DNA of 41,302 nucleotides from Flavobacteriales bacterium (lineage in GTDB: Bacteria; Bacteroidota; Bacteroidia; Flavobacteriales_G; JALEGO01), in the NCBI GenBank assembly GCA_020631045.1, contig JAHDHZ010000018.1, forward strand, positions 4,210-45,511, written 5' to 3'. Made by a program: the position numbers and the translations under genes. Of this stretch, positions 16,381 to 24,926 are shown one piece after another; position 1 is the stretch's first letter; every line of letters begins with the position of its first letter. A model generated the notes under the pieces. That model saw only the letters and a list, made by a program, of their open reading frames with translations, did no database searches and was not told where the DNA came from.

Positions 16381-19300
16381 TGGGCACAAAACATACATAT
16401 TATCTGATAAAGACTTTATTTTTTATATTGCTGTTTAGTCAAGTCATCAATCTCAATGCACAGAAAAAGGCAGATCATTTTTATGAGCAAGGCTTTTACG
16501 CCAAAGCAGCTGCGCTTTATGCAAAAAAGCTTAAGAAAGACACGACTGATGCTTTGCTTTCAAAACTTGCTAAAAGCTATTTGAAAGTTAAAAATTACGA
16601 TCAGGCAGAACACTATTTTTCTCATCTCGCAGCAAGAAAAGGAATGAGTCACTCTCAGGCACTTTCATATTTAGAGGTGTTGAAAAACAATTCAAAATGG
16701 CAAGATGCCAAGCAAGTTGTGGCGGTTTATGCTCAAGGAGCTCAGCAGCAGTTTTTAGCTGATTTTGATCAAAAAAATCTTCTCGATCAAAAAAAAGCCT
16801 TTTTCTCAGTTGATAAGGTTCATGGCATCAATACAAAAGGTTCTGAATATGGTGTAATTAAATACAAAGATTCTTCAGTGATTTTTGTAAGCGATCGAAT
16901 AAAAGATTTAAACTATTATGAGTTAGATCAGACTACTTTAAAGCCTTATTACGGTTTGTTTAAAGCAGATTTAGTGGGTGGTGATTATATTGACAAGATC
17001 AGTAAAATGAAAGGGCATTTTCAGTATGATTACCATATTGGGCCCATCACATTTGATTCTGCCTATCAAGTGGCAGTATTCAATAAAATTCAAAATCTAA
17101 AAAAGGGGCCAGGCTTTGTCAATAAGCCTCAGTTGTACATCTCTTACTTTAAATCTGGTCGCTGGACAAAACCTCAAGGGCTCGTGTTCAATGACTTAAA
17201 CCATTCGTATGCTCATCCTAGCTTATCTAAAGATGGTAAGACGCTTGTATTTTCATCAGATTTAAAGGGGTCAAAAGATTTGTATGTTTCTTATTTTGAA
17301 AACGGGCAATGGAAAAGTCCTGAGAGGTTGAGTAGTGAGGTCAATTCGCCAAAAGATGAGGTTTTTCCGTTCTTAAAAGATGATTCAACACTTTTTTTCG
17401 CCTCTAATGGTTTTCAAGGTTTGGGTGGATTAGACTTGTACGTCTCACACAAAACAAGCAAAGGCTGGTCTGACGCTCAAAACCTTCGTAGGCCCATCAA
17501 TTCAAATAGAGATGATTTTTCGATTGTGTTTTTTGATGAGCAGACAGGTTATTTTGCTTCAGATCGAAAACAAGGCTTAGGAAAAGATGATATCTACCGT
17601 TTTCAGCAAATTGAAGCCCTTGAAGATAAAACTGATTTGAAAGGTGTGTTTTTTTATTCGCAACTCAAGCGTTCTGTAAGAGAAAAGCTTTTATTGTATG
17701 ATCTTGATGATCAGCTGATTGATATTGCTTATACCGATGATACTGGGGCTTTTGTTTTTCGTAATGTAGATGCTAAAATGCAGTATTCTATCAGGCCAGA
17801 AAAGGCGCAACATCCCATAACAGATCAAACAACGATTGAATTGCAAAACTTGAGTACCAAGCAGATTTTAGTTATCAAGCCCAACGAGCAAGGAGCATTT
17901 ATGTTTAATACTCTGCCTTTAGATACTTCTGAAAAACTAGTGCGTCTAGAAGCTGTAGATCATCAAATGTTTGTGCCTGTTATTCAAGGAAAAGTCTACA
18001 CGAAACTATCAGCAGATAAAAGTGAGTTGATTCAAATTGCGTTGGTCGATGAGAGCGGAAAGATTATTCAAACTGTTTTTGCAGATCAAAATGGCAATTT
18101 TACATTTAAAAACTTGCCGTTAGACCGAAGCTACCGCTTACAAGTGCTAAATGCTGAAAACAGTACCATTGATTTGTTTGATGCTCAAGGGAGGTTGATT
18201 GCCAAACTCAAAGATTCAGATAAAGGTTTTGTTTATTCACACTTACAGAAAGATGCGTTTGCTTTGAGTCTGTTAGAGAATCTAATTGATGATCAACAGC
18301 TGTTGACTTCTGTAAATGCTATGCTTAAGCTTGAGCAAGAAGAAGATTTGCCGGTGAAGTTAATCTTGTATGACGATCAAAATCACGCATTAGATACTTT
18401 AATTACTGATCAGCAAGGAAGGTTTGAGCTTTCAGATGTGCAACTTTATAAATCCTATAAATTAAAAGTCGAAGGCTTAGCTGATCAGCAAAGCTTATCT
18501 GAAATATTCATTCAAAATGATCAAGGTGTTTTTGTGCAGTCTTTGTATAAAGAAGGAGCATATCATTACTTCACAGCTCTTACAAGAGAAGAGTATGGGG
18601 CTTTACAGCCTTTGGTGCTTGATAAAGGGCGTTTCATAGCGGGTAAGGTTTATGAGTTTTTGCCTGGAGATGTTCCTGCTGGCTTGTCGGTTTATTTGTT
18701 AAATGATCAGCATGAGCGTATTGAGCAGGTTGCTTTAGATGAGTATGGGAATTTTAGATTTCAAACCCTTGCTGGTGATAAGCAGTATTTAATTGAGTTG
18801 GATGAGCGAATCTCTGATTTTGCAAAACTATTTGTTTTTGATGCAGGCAATCAACTCAGTGAGGCACAAAGAAGAAAAGATGGCTCTTTTGAATACAAAT
18901 TCTTAAAAAGACAAATAGACTTTTTACAAGATGTTATTGAGCATGAGAAGGCTTATTTATCACTCTTCATTAAAAGTCAGCAAAAATTTGAGGGTTCTCT
19001 TCAGCTTTTAGACGATCAGTTAAATACCATTAGAGACCTTTCTTATGATCATCAAAACTGTTTGATTGATCAAATTGATTTGTATAAGTACTATCATGTT
19101 CGTTGCAAAGAGGTAGGTCAGGCTAGCTTAATTGAAAATATGTTTGCATTGAATAGCAAGCAAGAAAAGGTGATGCCTTTACTTAAGGTTGATGATCAAA
19201 CCTATAAATTTTATGCTTTACATGGCTATGAATACGATGCCTTGCCAACTATGACTATAGATGAACAGCAAGATCAGTTGATGGCACATGTTTATTCTAA

Positions 19301-20261
19301 ATTATCTTCAAGTAATGCAGGTTTGCAGGTGTTTTTGTTGGATGCACAGCAAAATATTATTGACAGTACTCAAACATTGAGTTCTGGTGCATTTCGATTT
19401 GCTCGTTTATCGCCAGAAAAAAAGTATTTCATAAAAGTGCTTAAAACAGATTCAACTCAAGGGGTTGATTTTGGCGATCAGGTTGGCGTCAGGGTTGTTG
19501 AGAATTCATCTTCAGAATTGATGCTTGCGTTGAATCAGCCGTCAGAGCCTTCTTCGGTCTATAGGGGTAGAGTCTACAAAAAACTTGCTGGTGATTTGCC
19601 TGCTGGACTTAAAATGTATTTGTTAGATGATTCAGGCAATGTAATTGATAGTACTTACATTGATGAAAAAGGGAGCTTTGTATTTAAAAACTTACCTAAA
19701 GATCATGGGTATAAGTTGTTTTTGCAAAATACCAAAGATGAGGCTTTGGTTTATATGCATCTCACGGACAAAGGTAGTGAGCGAGCTGTCAATGTATTTA
19801 CATATAAACAACTTAAGGCTGAAAATTCTACTTTGACACTGTTGGCTTTGTCATCTGATGATAGTGCATTTATCTTTTTAAATGACTTGCATTCAGACAC
19901 AGCTTTATTGGCAAGGGTTTTTCATTTATATGATAGTGATCAATTAGATGAGTCATCGCTAAGAAACACTTTGCCAGGCCTTTTAGATAAGTTGAAGAAT
20001 ATGAACGTAAATAAGTTGTTGGTTCGTTCTTACACAGATCCTAAGGGGAGTTTTGCGTATAATTTAAAACTTTCAAAGCGAAGGGCAAATAAGGTCAAAC
20101 AATTCTTTATTCAGTCAGGTCTTAAAATTGATGTTGAAACTCAAGGTATGAGTGAGCGTTATCCCTGGGCTTCAAATTATATGCCTGATGGATCAGATAA
20201 TTGGTACGGTCGAAAAGTCAATAGGCGTTCAGAGATTTTATTGATCAAAAAGACTAAATAG
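16380..20261 (+). CDS. PorE-like protein: TPR, PD40 propeller, long repeat region, OmpA domain
   Basis: This 1293-aa protein has a signal peptide (about 1-27) and TPR-like helices (about 29-130). A PD40/WD40-like propeller spans about 145-415 (SLSKDGKTLVFSSD, DDSTLFFASNGF, GLGGLDLYV). The long middle region (about 430-1130) is built from about seven units with a CarboxypepD_reg-like face. The C-terminal OmpA peptidoglycan-binding domain (about 1165-1293) contains RSYTDPKGSFAYNLKLSKRR and a final GRKVNRRSEI. This order (TPR, propeller, regulatory fold, OmpA) is that of PorE, which links the T9SS to peptidoglycan. The repeat region is much longer than the single regulatory fold of PorE. Its ATG overlaps the PorP/SprF stop by one base. 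It is most likely the periplasmic partner of this cassette rather than the core PorE. Confidence 0.88.
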   Translation: MGTKHTYYLIKTLFFILLFSQVINLNAQKKADHFYEQGFYAKAAALYAKKLKKDTTDALLSKLAKSYLKVKNYDQAEHYFSHLAARKGMSHSQALSYLEVLKNNSKWQDAKQVVAVYAQGAQQQFLADFDQKNLLDQKKAFFSVDKVHGINTKGSEYGVIKYKDSSVIFVSDRIKDLNYYELDQTTLKPYYGLFKADLVGGDYIDKISKMKGHFQYDYHIGPITFDSAYQVAVFNKIQNLKKGPGFVNKPQLYISYFKSGRWTKPQGLVFNDLNHSYAHPSLSKDGKTLVFSSDLKGSKDLYVSYFENGQWKSPERLSSEVNSPKDEVFPFLKDDSTLFFASNGFQGLGGLDLYVSHKTSKGWSDAQNLRRPINSNRDDFSIVFFDEQTGYFASDRKQGLGKDDIYRFQQIEALEDKTDLKGVFFYSQLKRSVREKLLLYDLDDQLIDIAYTDDTGAFVFRNVDAKMQYSIRPEKAQHPITDQTTIELQNLSTKQILVIKPNEQGAFMFNTLPLDTSEKLVRLEAVDHQMFVPVIQGKVYTKLSADKSELIQIALVDESGKIIQTVFADQNGNFTFKNLPLDRSYRLQVLNAENSTIDLFDAQGRLIAKLKDSDKGFVYSHLQKDAFALSLLENLIDDQQLLTSVNAMLKLEQEEDLPVKLILYDDQNHALDTLITDQQGRFELSDVQLYKSYKLKVEGLADQQSLSEIFIQNDQGVFVQSLYKEGAYHYFTALTREEYGALQPLVLDKGRFIAGKVYEFLPGDVPAGLSVYLLNDQHERIEQVALDEYGNFRFQTLAGDKQYLIELDERISDFAKLFVFDAGNQLSEAQRRKDGSFEYKFLKRQIDFLQDVIEHEKAYLSLFIKSQQKFEGSLQLLDDQLNTIRDLSYDHQNCLIDQIDLYKYYHVRCKEVGQASLIENMFALNSKQEKVMPLLKVDDQTYKFYALHGYEYDALPTMTIDEQQDQLMAHVYSKLSSSNAGLQVFLLDAQQNIIDSTQTLSSGAFRFARLSPEKKYFIKVLKTDSTQGVDFGDQVGVRVVENSSSELMLALNQPSEPSSVYRGRVYKKLAGDLPAGLKMYLLDDSGNVIDSTYIDEKGSFVFKNLPKDHGYKLFLQNTKDEALVYMHLTDKGSERAVNVFTYKQLKAENSTLTLLALSSDDSAFIFLNDLHSDTALLARVFHLYDSDQLDESSLRNTLPGLLDKLKNMNVNKLLVRSYTDPKGSFAYNLKLSKRRANKVKQFFIQSGLKIDVETQGMSERYPWASNYMPDGSDNWYGRKVNRRSEILLIKKTK
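17698..19730 (+). repeat. About seven tandem protein repeats, period near 105 residues, inside the PorE-like gene
   Basis: Copies start near 17698, 18050, 18368, 18695, 19005, 19335 and 19620. Each has a sub-block of pattern LLDDxGxxIDSTxxDxxGxFxFxxLxxDxxYxLxV, and most add a second sub-block of pattern LFxxDxxGxxVxxLxKDxGxFxYxxL before the next copy. The DNA itself is not repetitive; the repeat is visible only in the protein. The copy near 19005 is degenerate: the glycine of the xGxFxF turn is replaced (QNCLID). Confidence 0.7.
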
Positions 20262-20276
20262 AATTGAATTTAGAGT

Positions 20277-20771
20277 ATGAATAAAACTTATAGCATAAAG
20301 TTCTCGTCTTTAAAGCAAGGATTGCATCATTTTGATTTTAAGATTGACGATACTTTTGTTAGAGAGCACAATCTTTCTGAGATACGTGCAGCTAAAGTAC
20401 TTGTTTCTGTATTGCTTGAAAAAACTTCAAGATTTTTAAAATTAGAATTTGATCTTTCAGGAACAGTTGGTTTAGAATGTGATCGCTGTCTTGAGTTATA
20501 TGATCAGCAAATAGCTATACAAAAAGAATTAGTTGCAAACTTTGATGCTGAAAATCAGAGTGATTCTGAAGACATCATTACACTTTCTTCAGCTGACCAT
20601 TCTTTTGATATAGAGCATTATTTATATGAATTTCTTGTACTTGCTTTGCCAATGAAACGAGTGCATCAAGATATTAAGCTCTGTGGTGAGGAAAATATTA
20701 AATTTATTCATAACTTTGCTCGCCCCGCCGAGGATGATCCGAGGTGGGATGTTTTAAAAAACATTAAATAA
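20277..20771 (+). CDS. DUF177 (YceD-family) protein
   Basis: A 164-aa protein of the YceD/DUF177 family, which is almost always encoded just before the ribosomal protein L32 gene, as here (7-base gap). The family signature is the strand pattern around residues 45-70: [18 protein letters not shown] with a CxxC pair, followed by an acidic stretch ([10 protein letters not shown]). The C-terminal end has [15 protein letters not shown]. In plants and E. coli the family has been tied to 23S rRNA processing or accumulation; the precise activity is unknown. It begins 15 bases after the PorE-like gene, so read-through from the T9SS operon is possible. Confidence 0.92.
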   Translation: MNKTYSIKFSSLKQGLHHFDFKIDDTFVREHNLSEIRAAKVLVSVLLEKTSRFLKLEFDLSGTVGLECDRCLELYDQQIAIQKELVANFDAENQSDSEDIITLSSADHSFDIEHYLYEFLVLALPMKRVHQDIKLCGEENIKFIHNFARPAEDDPRWDVLKNIK

Positions 20772-20778
20772 AGGAATT

Positions 20779-20973
20779 ATGGCACATCCTAAACGAAAGA
20801 CATCTAAAACGAGAAGAGATAAGAGAAGAACGCACTACAAGGCTGAAATGCCAACTGTAGCAACTTGTTCAACAACAGGTGAAGTACACTTGTCTCACAG
20901 AGCGCACTGGTCTGAGGGAAAACTATACTACAGAGGAAAAGTAGTAGTTGATAAATCAGAAATCGCTGAGTAA
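20779..20973 (+). CDS. rpmF: 50S ribosomal protein L32
   Basis: This 64-aa protein starts with the standard [17 protein letters not shown] and continues with a flavobacterial C-terminus ([23 protein letters not shown]). It is a component of the large ribosomal subunit. The zinc ribbon of many L32 proteins (two CxxC pairs) is absent: only one Cys is left, in ATCSTTGE. This zinc-independent form is normal in Flavobacteriales. Translation is probably coupled to DUF177 upstream. A strong terminator follows 12 bases after the stop. Confidence 0.97.
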   Translation: MAHPKRKTSKTRRDKRRTHYKAEMPTVATCSTTGEVHLSHRAHWSEGKLYYRGKVVVDKSEIAE

Positions 20974-20984
20974 GCGAACAGTTA

Positions 20985-21034
20985 AAAGCATAAAAAAAGG
21001 GGGATTGTTTTCAATTCCCCTTTTTTTATGCTTT
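20985..21034. terminator. Strong bidirectional terminator after rpmF
   Basis: A 23-bp stem (one G-T pair) with a TTTT loop: AAAGCATAAAAAAAGGGG at 20985-21002 pairs with CCCCTTTTTTTATGCTTT at 21017-21034, extended by ATTG/CAAT. The A-run and T-run in the stem make it work on both strands. It separates the convergent rpmF and bacilliredoxin genes. Confidence 0.9.
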
Positions 21035-21045
21035 AATCCTAGTTT

Positions 21046-21456
21046 TTAACAATATTCATCAAAAGCTGCCGTTAGGTTTTCTGCAATCATCTGGGCAGAA
21101 ACTCCTTCAATATGATGTCTTTCAATAAAGTGCACCAATTTGCCGTTTTTAAACAGAGCCATTGATGGCGAAGATGGAGGGTAGGGAAGCATGTGTTTTC
21201 TGGCTTGATTTACAGCTTCTGTGTCAAAGCCTGCAAAAACAGTTGTTAAATGATCTGGTCTTTTGGTGTGTGTGGCAGCCATTTTAGCTGCAGGTCTTGC
21301 GTTGCCAGCAGCACATCCGCAAACAGAATTGATCACAACTAAAGTAGTGCCTTCTTTCTCTAGTTGTTTATCAACTTGATCAGGAGTTGTCATTTCTGTA
21401 AATCCTGCGCTTAGCAGGTCATTTTTCATTGGAATTACGATTTCTTCGGGATACAT
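21046..21456 (-). CDS. BrxA/BrxB-family bacilliredoxin
   Basis: This 136-aa cytosolic thiol protein belongs to the YphP/YqiW family. The active site is the CGC motif in VVINSVCGCAAGNARPA (about residues 47-49). PPSSPSMALFKNGKLVHFIERH follows, typical of the family's cis-Pro strand and helix. In Bacillus, bacilliredoxins remove bacillithiol from oxidised proteins; many Bacteroidota have the family, although which low-molecular-weight thiol is used here is not shown by the sequence. It ends at the terminator shared with rpmF and lies 40 bases from the tadA gene upstream on the same strand. Confidence 0.95.
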   Translation of the reverse strand: MYPEEIVIPMKNDLLSAGFTEMTTPDQVDKQLEKEGTTLVVINSVCGCAAGNARPAAKMAATHTKRPDHLTTVFAGFDTEAVNQARKHMLPYPPSSPSMALFKNGKLVHFIERHHIEGVSAQMIAENLTAAFDEYC

Positions 21457-21496
21457 AGTCTAATTTGAAAATTTGTTCAATATAAATTTAACCAGT

Positions 21497-21952
21497 TTAT
21501 TCAGCTTTCTTTCTTTTTTCTGAGAAAAAATCACTGAGAATTTGCCCGCATTCTTGTTCTAGGATGCCACCAATTACTTCTGTTTTAGGATGCAATATGT
21601 TTGAAGAAATACTAGAGTACCCTCCTTTAGGATCATAAGCTCCAAAAACAATCTTTTTAAATTGTGCCCATTTAAGCATGCCAGCACACATTACACAGGG
21701 TTCTAGTGTCACATAGAGCACTGCATTTGTCATGTATTTACTGTCTAAAAATTGTGTGGCAGAAGTGTAGGCTATGATTTCAGCGTGAGCAGTAACATCT
21801 TTTAGCCTTTGTGTTTGGTTATATCCTTTAGCAATAATTTTGCCTTCACATACAATGATTGCACCAACAGGTACTTCATCTTCTTGATATGCTTGTTGAG
21901 CTAGATCAAGCGCTTTTTTAATAAAGTAACTGTCATCAAAAGGTTGAATCAT
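21497..21952 (-). CDS. tadA: tRNA adenosine(34) deaminase (TadA-type)
   Basis: This 151-aa zinc enzyme has the deaminase sites H57-A-E59 (TAHAEI) and PCVMCAGM with C86 and C89. It converts A34 of tRNA-Arg to inosine. The N-terminal part (FIKKALDLAQQAYQEDEVPVGA) and the C-terminal FGAYDPKGG and LSDFFSEKRKK match TadA rather than cytosine or guanine deaminases, though the general nucleoside deaminase label is the cautious alternative. Its start overlaps the kdsB stop by four bases (ATGA), giving translational coupling. Confidence 0.9.
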   Translation of the reverse strand: MIQPFDDSYFIKKALDLAQQAYQEDEVPVGAIIVCEGKIIAKGYNQTQRLKDVTAHAEIIAYTSATQFLDSKYMTNAVLYVTLEPCVMCAGMLKWAQFKKIVFGAYDPKGGYSSISSNILHPKTEVIGGILEQECGQILSDFFSEKRKKAE

Positions 21953-22692
21953 TGTTCGTTGAGTAGTTTGTTTAGATTTTCTAAATCTTCTGGTGTGTCT
22001 ATTGCAGGTGTTTCAATGTTAGTGATAGCAGTGTGAATAGTATAGCCGGATTCTATCCACCTGAGTTGTTCGAGACGCTCTGCTTGTTCAAGTGGGGTAG
22101 CGGCAAGGTTGCAAAGTTTTTGAAGCACTTCTGCCTTGTATGCATACATGCCTAAGTGTTTGTAGTTAGGTGTTAGGTTGTCTTTGGTAAGATCTTTAGC
22201 TTTTATGTTATGCGGAATAGCCGCTCTTGAGAAGTAAAGTGCTTTTTTATTGTTGTCAACAACAACTTTAACTCTGTTTGGATTGTTTAATAAGCTATGG
22301 TCTTTGATCGGTTTGATAAGTGTTGCAATTTGACAATGATCTTGCTCAATAAGTTCAATGAGTTGGTCAATTTGTTTGGGATCAATCAAAGGCTCATCTC
22401 CCTGAATATTCACTACCACACCGACGTTTGTCATTTTCTTTAATACTTCATTACAACGCTCTGTGCCAGAATTATGTTCAGTACTTGTCATAATCACTTG
22501 AGCGCCAAACTCTTGACAAACTGACTTAATGCGCTGATCGTCAGTGGCAATGATGAGTTGGTCAAGTTTTGTTGCTTTTGAAGCATTTTCAAAGACATGC
22601 TGAATCATGGGTTTTCCTTGGATATCAACAAGGGGTTTGCCGATAAATCGAGACGAATGATAGCGAGCAGGTATAATGCCTAAAGTAATCAT
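21949..22692 (-). CDS. kdsB: 3-deoxy-manno-octulosonate cytidylyltransferase
   Basis: KdsB activates KDO with CTP to CMP-KDO for the lipopolysaccharide inner core. The 247-aa protein has the nucleotide-binding start IIPARYHSSRFIGKPL, then LIIATDD, STEHNSGTERC, VVNIQGDEPLI, YFSRAAIP and the C-terminal LEQLRWIESGYTI. All are standard. It lies in a run of overlapping minus-strand genes: one base shared with pth upstream and four bases shared with tadA downstream. Confidence 0.97.
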   Translation of the reverse strand: MITLGIIPARYHSSRFIGKPLVDIQGKPMIQHVFENASKATKLDQLIIATDDQRIKSVCQEFGAQVIMTSTEHNSGTERCNEVLKKMTNVGVVVNIQGDEPLIDPKQIDQLIELIEQDHCQIATLIKPIKDHSLLNNPNRVKVVVDNNKKALYFSRAAIPHNIKAKDLTKDNLTPNYKHLGMYAYKAEVLQKLCNLAATPLEQAERLEQLRWIESGYTIHTAITNIETPAIDTPEDLENLNKLLNEQ

Positions 22693-23255
22693 TACTTATT
22701 GTTGTAGTCGCTCATAATTTTTGAGATAGATTGAAAAGTGAAATCAAGCACCAATTGATAGCATTTTTCAATTCTTTCATCTAGCAGATTACTTTCTTGA
22801 TCAGTCCACTTACCTAAGACATAATCAGACTGCTTTCCTCTTTGAAAATTATTACCTACGCCAAAGCGTAATCTTGGGTACTTGCTTGTCTGCAGTATAT
22901 TTTGAATGTCTTTAAGCCCGTTATGCCCCCCGTCAGAACCTTTTGATTTTACTCGAATTGTTCCAAAATCAAGAGCAATGTCGTCTGTGATAATCAAAAG
23001 CTTGTCTGTGTCAACTTTTAAACTATCTTTCCAGTACCTCACTGCCTTTCCGCTTAGATTCATAAAGGTAGTTGGCTTGATCATATGAACTGACCTGCCT
23101 CTGTGTTTGAAATTGCAATATTCTGCATAGCGATCTGCAGAAAAAAAAACACTAGACTTTTGAGCAATAAAGTCTAGTGTTTTAAAACCAATGTTGTGAC
23201 GAGTATTTGTATACTCATCGCCAGGATTTCCCAGGCCGACGATTAAATACTTCAT
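22692..23255 (-). CDS. pth: Peptidyl-tRNA hydrolase
   Basis: Pth releases peptides from peptidyl-tRNA that drops off the ribosome. The 187-aa protein shows N10 and H20 (VGLGNPGDEY, NTRHNIGF), KPTTFMNLSG, the catalytic-Asp region ITDDIALDFG, and SDGGHNGLKDI. Length and motifs are normal. It follows rplY by 22 bases and overlaps the kdsB start by one base. The prs-rplY-pth order seen here is, from memory, common in Bacteroidota and links nucleotide supply and translation. Confidence 0.97.
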   Translation of the reverse strand: MKYLIVGLGNPGDEYTNTRHNIGFKTLDFIAQKSSVFFSADRYAEYCNFKHRGRSVHMIKPTTFMNLSGKAVRYWKDSLKVDTDKLLIITDDIALDFGTIRVKSKGSDGGHNGLKDIQNILQTSKYPRLRFGVGNNFQRGKQSDYVLGKWTDQESNLLDERIEKCYQLVLDFTFQSISKIMSDYNNK

Positions 23256-23277
23256 CAGTTAGATTTCTAGCGAATTT

Positions 23278-23901
23278 TTATTCTGCAGTAGCTTCACCAC
23301 CTTCAGTAGCTTCACCACCTTCAGTAGCATCTTCAACAAGAGTGTCATCTGTTTTCATAGATACTCTAGTAGCAGCGCAAGCTACAACGACATTGCTTTG
23401 AGCATCAGTGAAGGTGACTCCTTCTAAATTGATGTCAGAAATTCTGATTTTATCGCCAATTTCTAGTCGAGAAATATCTAAAGTAATGTCATTAGGAATC
23501 TTATCGATCATCCCTTGAATGTTCACCTTTCTTAAGTTGGTCTTTAGTCTTCCGCCAGCAATTACGCCTTTGGCTACGCCTTCTGTCTTTACTGGAAGTG
23601 CTACTTTTACAGCTTTTGAGGTGTCAACTGTTTGAAAATCAGCATGAATTAATCTGTCTGTTACTGGATGATATTGTGTTTCTCTTAATACGGCTTGCTC
23701 TTTTGTGCCTTCAATATCAAGGTTTATTAAATAAGTTTCGGCTGTATTGGTTAATTTTCTTAATTCAAGTTCAGAAGCACTGAAATGTACATTTTTTGAT
23801 CCGTATAATTCACAAGGAACAATACCTTCTCTTCTTAAGTTTTTAGAAACTTTTTTACCAGTTTCTGCTCTTTTGCTCGCTTTAATTTCAATTGTTTGCA
23901 T
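23278..23901 (-). CDS. rplY: 50S ribosomal protein L25/general stress protein Ctc
   Basis: This 207-aa long form (TL5/CTC type) has an N-terminal 5S rRNA-binding domain (IEIKASKRAETGKKVSKNLRR, QYHPVTDRLIHADFQTV) and a C-terminal beta domain. It ends with an acidic low-complexity tail in which EGGEAT occurs twice, encoded by an 18-base tandem repeat. Such tails are variable between species and probably unstructured. It lies 10 bases after prs and is presumably cotranscribed with it from the promoter at 24865-24895. Confidence 0.95.
   Translation of the reverse strand: MQTIEIKASKRAETGKKVSKNLRREGIVPCELYGSKNVHFSASELELRKLTNTAETYLINLDIEGTKEQAVLRETQYHPVTDRLIHADFQTVDTSKAVKVALPVKTEGVAKGVIAGGRLKTNLRKVNIQGMIDKIPNDITLDISRLEIGDKIRISDINLEGVTFTDAQSNVVVACAATRVSMKTDDTLVEDATEGGEATEGGEATAE
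23287..23334. repeat. 18-base tandem repeat in the rplY tail
   Basis: AGTAGCTTCACCACCTTC occurs at 23287-23304 and 23305-23322, followed by a degenerate partial copy (AGTAGCATCTTC). It encodes the EGGEAT repeats at the C-terminus of L25. Copy number may vary between strains. Confidence 0.85.
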
Positions 23902-23911
23902 GGTTTTAAAT

Positions 23912-24847
23912 TTAAATCGCTATAAAATGAGAACTAATTGATTCGCACTCAATTAGCTTGTGCATAACATCAGCAAATAAATCTGCTACTGTTACTGTAG
24001 TTATTTTTGAATTCTCTTGTTTGGTCGGAATCGTGTCAGTTACAATGATTTCAGTCAAAGGAGAGCTTTCTATTCTTTCATAGGCTGGGCCTGACAACAC
24101 AGGGTGCGTGATGATTGCTCTCACAGAATTAGCACCTCTGTCAATCATGAGTTGTGCTGCTTTTGTCAGTGTGCCTGCAGTGTCTGCAATGTCATCAACC
24201 AGTACAACATCTTTGCCTTTCACCTCTCCGATTAAGGTCATGTTTGAAACCTCGTTTGCTTTTTTTCTTTGCTTGTAGCAAATTACCATTTCAGCGTCAA
24301 GATACTTTGCATAAGCATTCGCACGCTTGCTGCCGCCTGTATCAGGTGCGGCAATGGTTAAGTTATCAAGTTTAAGCCCTTTGATGTATGGCAAGAAAAC
24401 TGATGAACCGAACAAGTGGTCAACAGGAACTTCAAAGAATCCTTGAATTTGATCAGCGTGTAAATCCATTGTCATGACACGGGTTACTCCAGCTGCAGAA
24501 AGTAAGTTAGCGACTAATTTCGCACCAATAGCTACACGGGGTTTGTCTTTTCTATCTTGTCTTGCAAATCCAAAATAAGGAATCACCGCTACGATGTTTT
24601 TTGCGGAAGCTCTTTTGGCGGCATCAACCATCAATAAAAGCTCAAATAAATTGTCTGAAGGAGCATAGGTAGATTGCACAATAAATACATCTGATCCTCG
24701 AACAGTCTCTTCAAAAGAAACTTGAAATTCACCGTCACTAAAGCGAATCAAATTCACATCACCCAACTTCTGACCAAAAGATTGTGCAATCTTCTCAGCC
24801 AAATCTAAAGAGGCAGAACCTGCGAATATTTTAACCTTTTGACTCAT
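23912..24847 (-). CDS. prs: Ribose-phosphate pyrophosphokinase
   Basis: This 311-aa enzyme makes PRPP from ribose 5-phosphate and ATP, feeding purine, pyrimidine, His and Trp synthesis. Recognisable parts are FSDGEFQVSFEE, YFGFARQDRKDKPR, the metal- and ATP-binding DLHADQIQGFF, and the PRPP-binding loop VLVDDIADTAGTL. Length is typical. It heads the prs-rplY-pth-kdsB-tadA run. A near-perfect Bacteroidota promoter lies 18-48 bases upstream of the ATG. Confidence 0.98.
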   Translation of the reverse strand: MSQKVKIFAGSASLDLAEKIAQSFGQKLGDVNLIRFSDGEFQVSFEETVRGSDVFIVQSTYAPSDNLFELLLMVDAAKRASAKNIVAVIPYFGFARQDRKDKPRVAIGAKLVANLLSAAGVTRVMTMDLHADQIQGFFEVPVDHLFGSSVFLPYIKGLKLDNLTIAAPDTGGSKRANAYAKYLDAEMVICYKQRKKANEVSNMTLIGEVKGKDVVLVDDIADTAGTLTKAAQLMIDRGANSVRAIITHPVLSGPAYERIESSPLTEIIVTDTIPTKQENSKITTVTVADLFADVMHKLIECESISSHFIAI

Positions 24848-24864
24848 TTTGTGCTAGCGGAGGG

Positions 24865-24895
24865 CAAATTTAATGAAAAACTACAAGTAATTCAA
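24865..24895 (-). promoter_or_regulatory. Bacteroidota-type promoter for prs
   Basis: On the minus strand, TTG (24893-24895) is followed after 20 bases by TAAATTTG (24865-24872), an exact match to -33 TTG and -7 TAnnTTTG. Transcription would start near 24859, giving a leader of about a dozen bases before the prs ATG at 24847. Confidence 0.65.
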
Positions 24896-24926
24896 TGCTT
24901 TAGCTTATCTTTTCAGTAGAAACACT

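Noticed and set aside
20779-20973. L32 without zinc-binding cysteines as a novelty
   Set aside because: The Cys-poor form is normal in Flavobacteriales.
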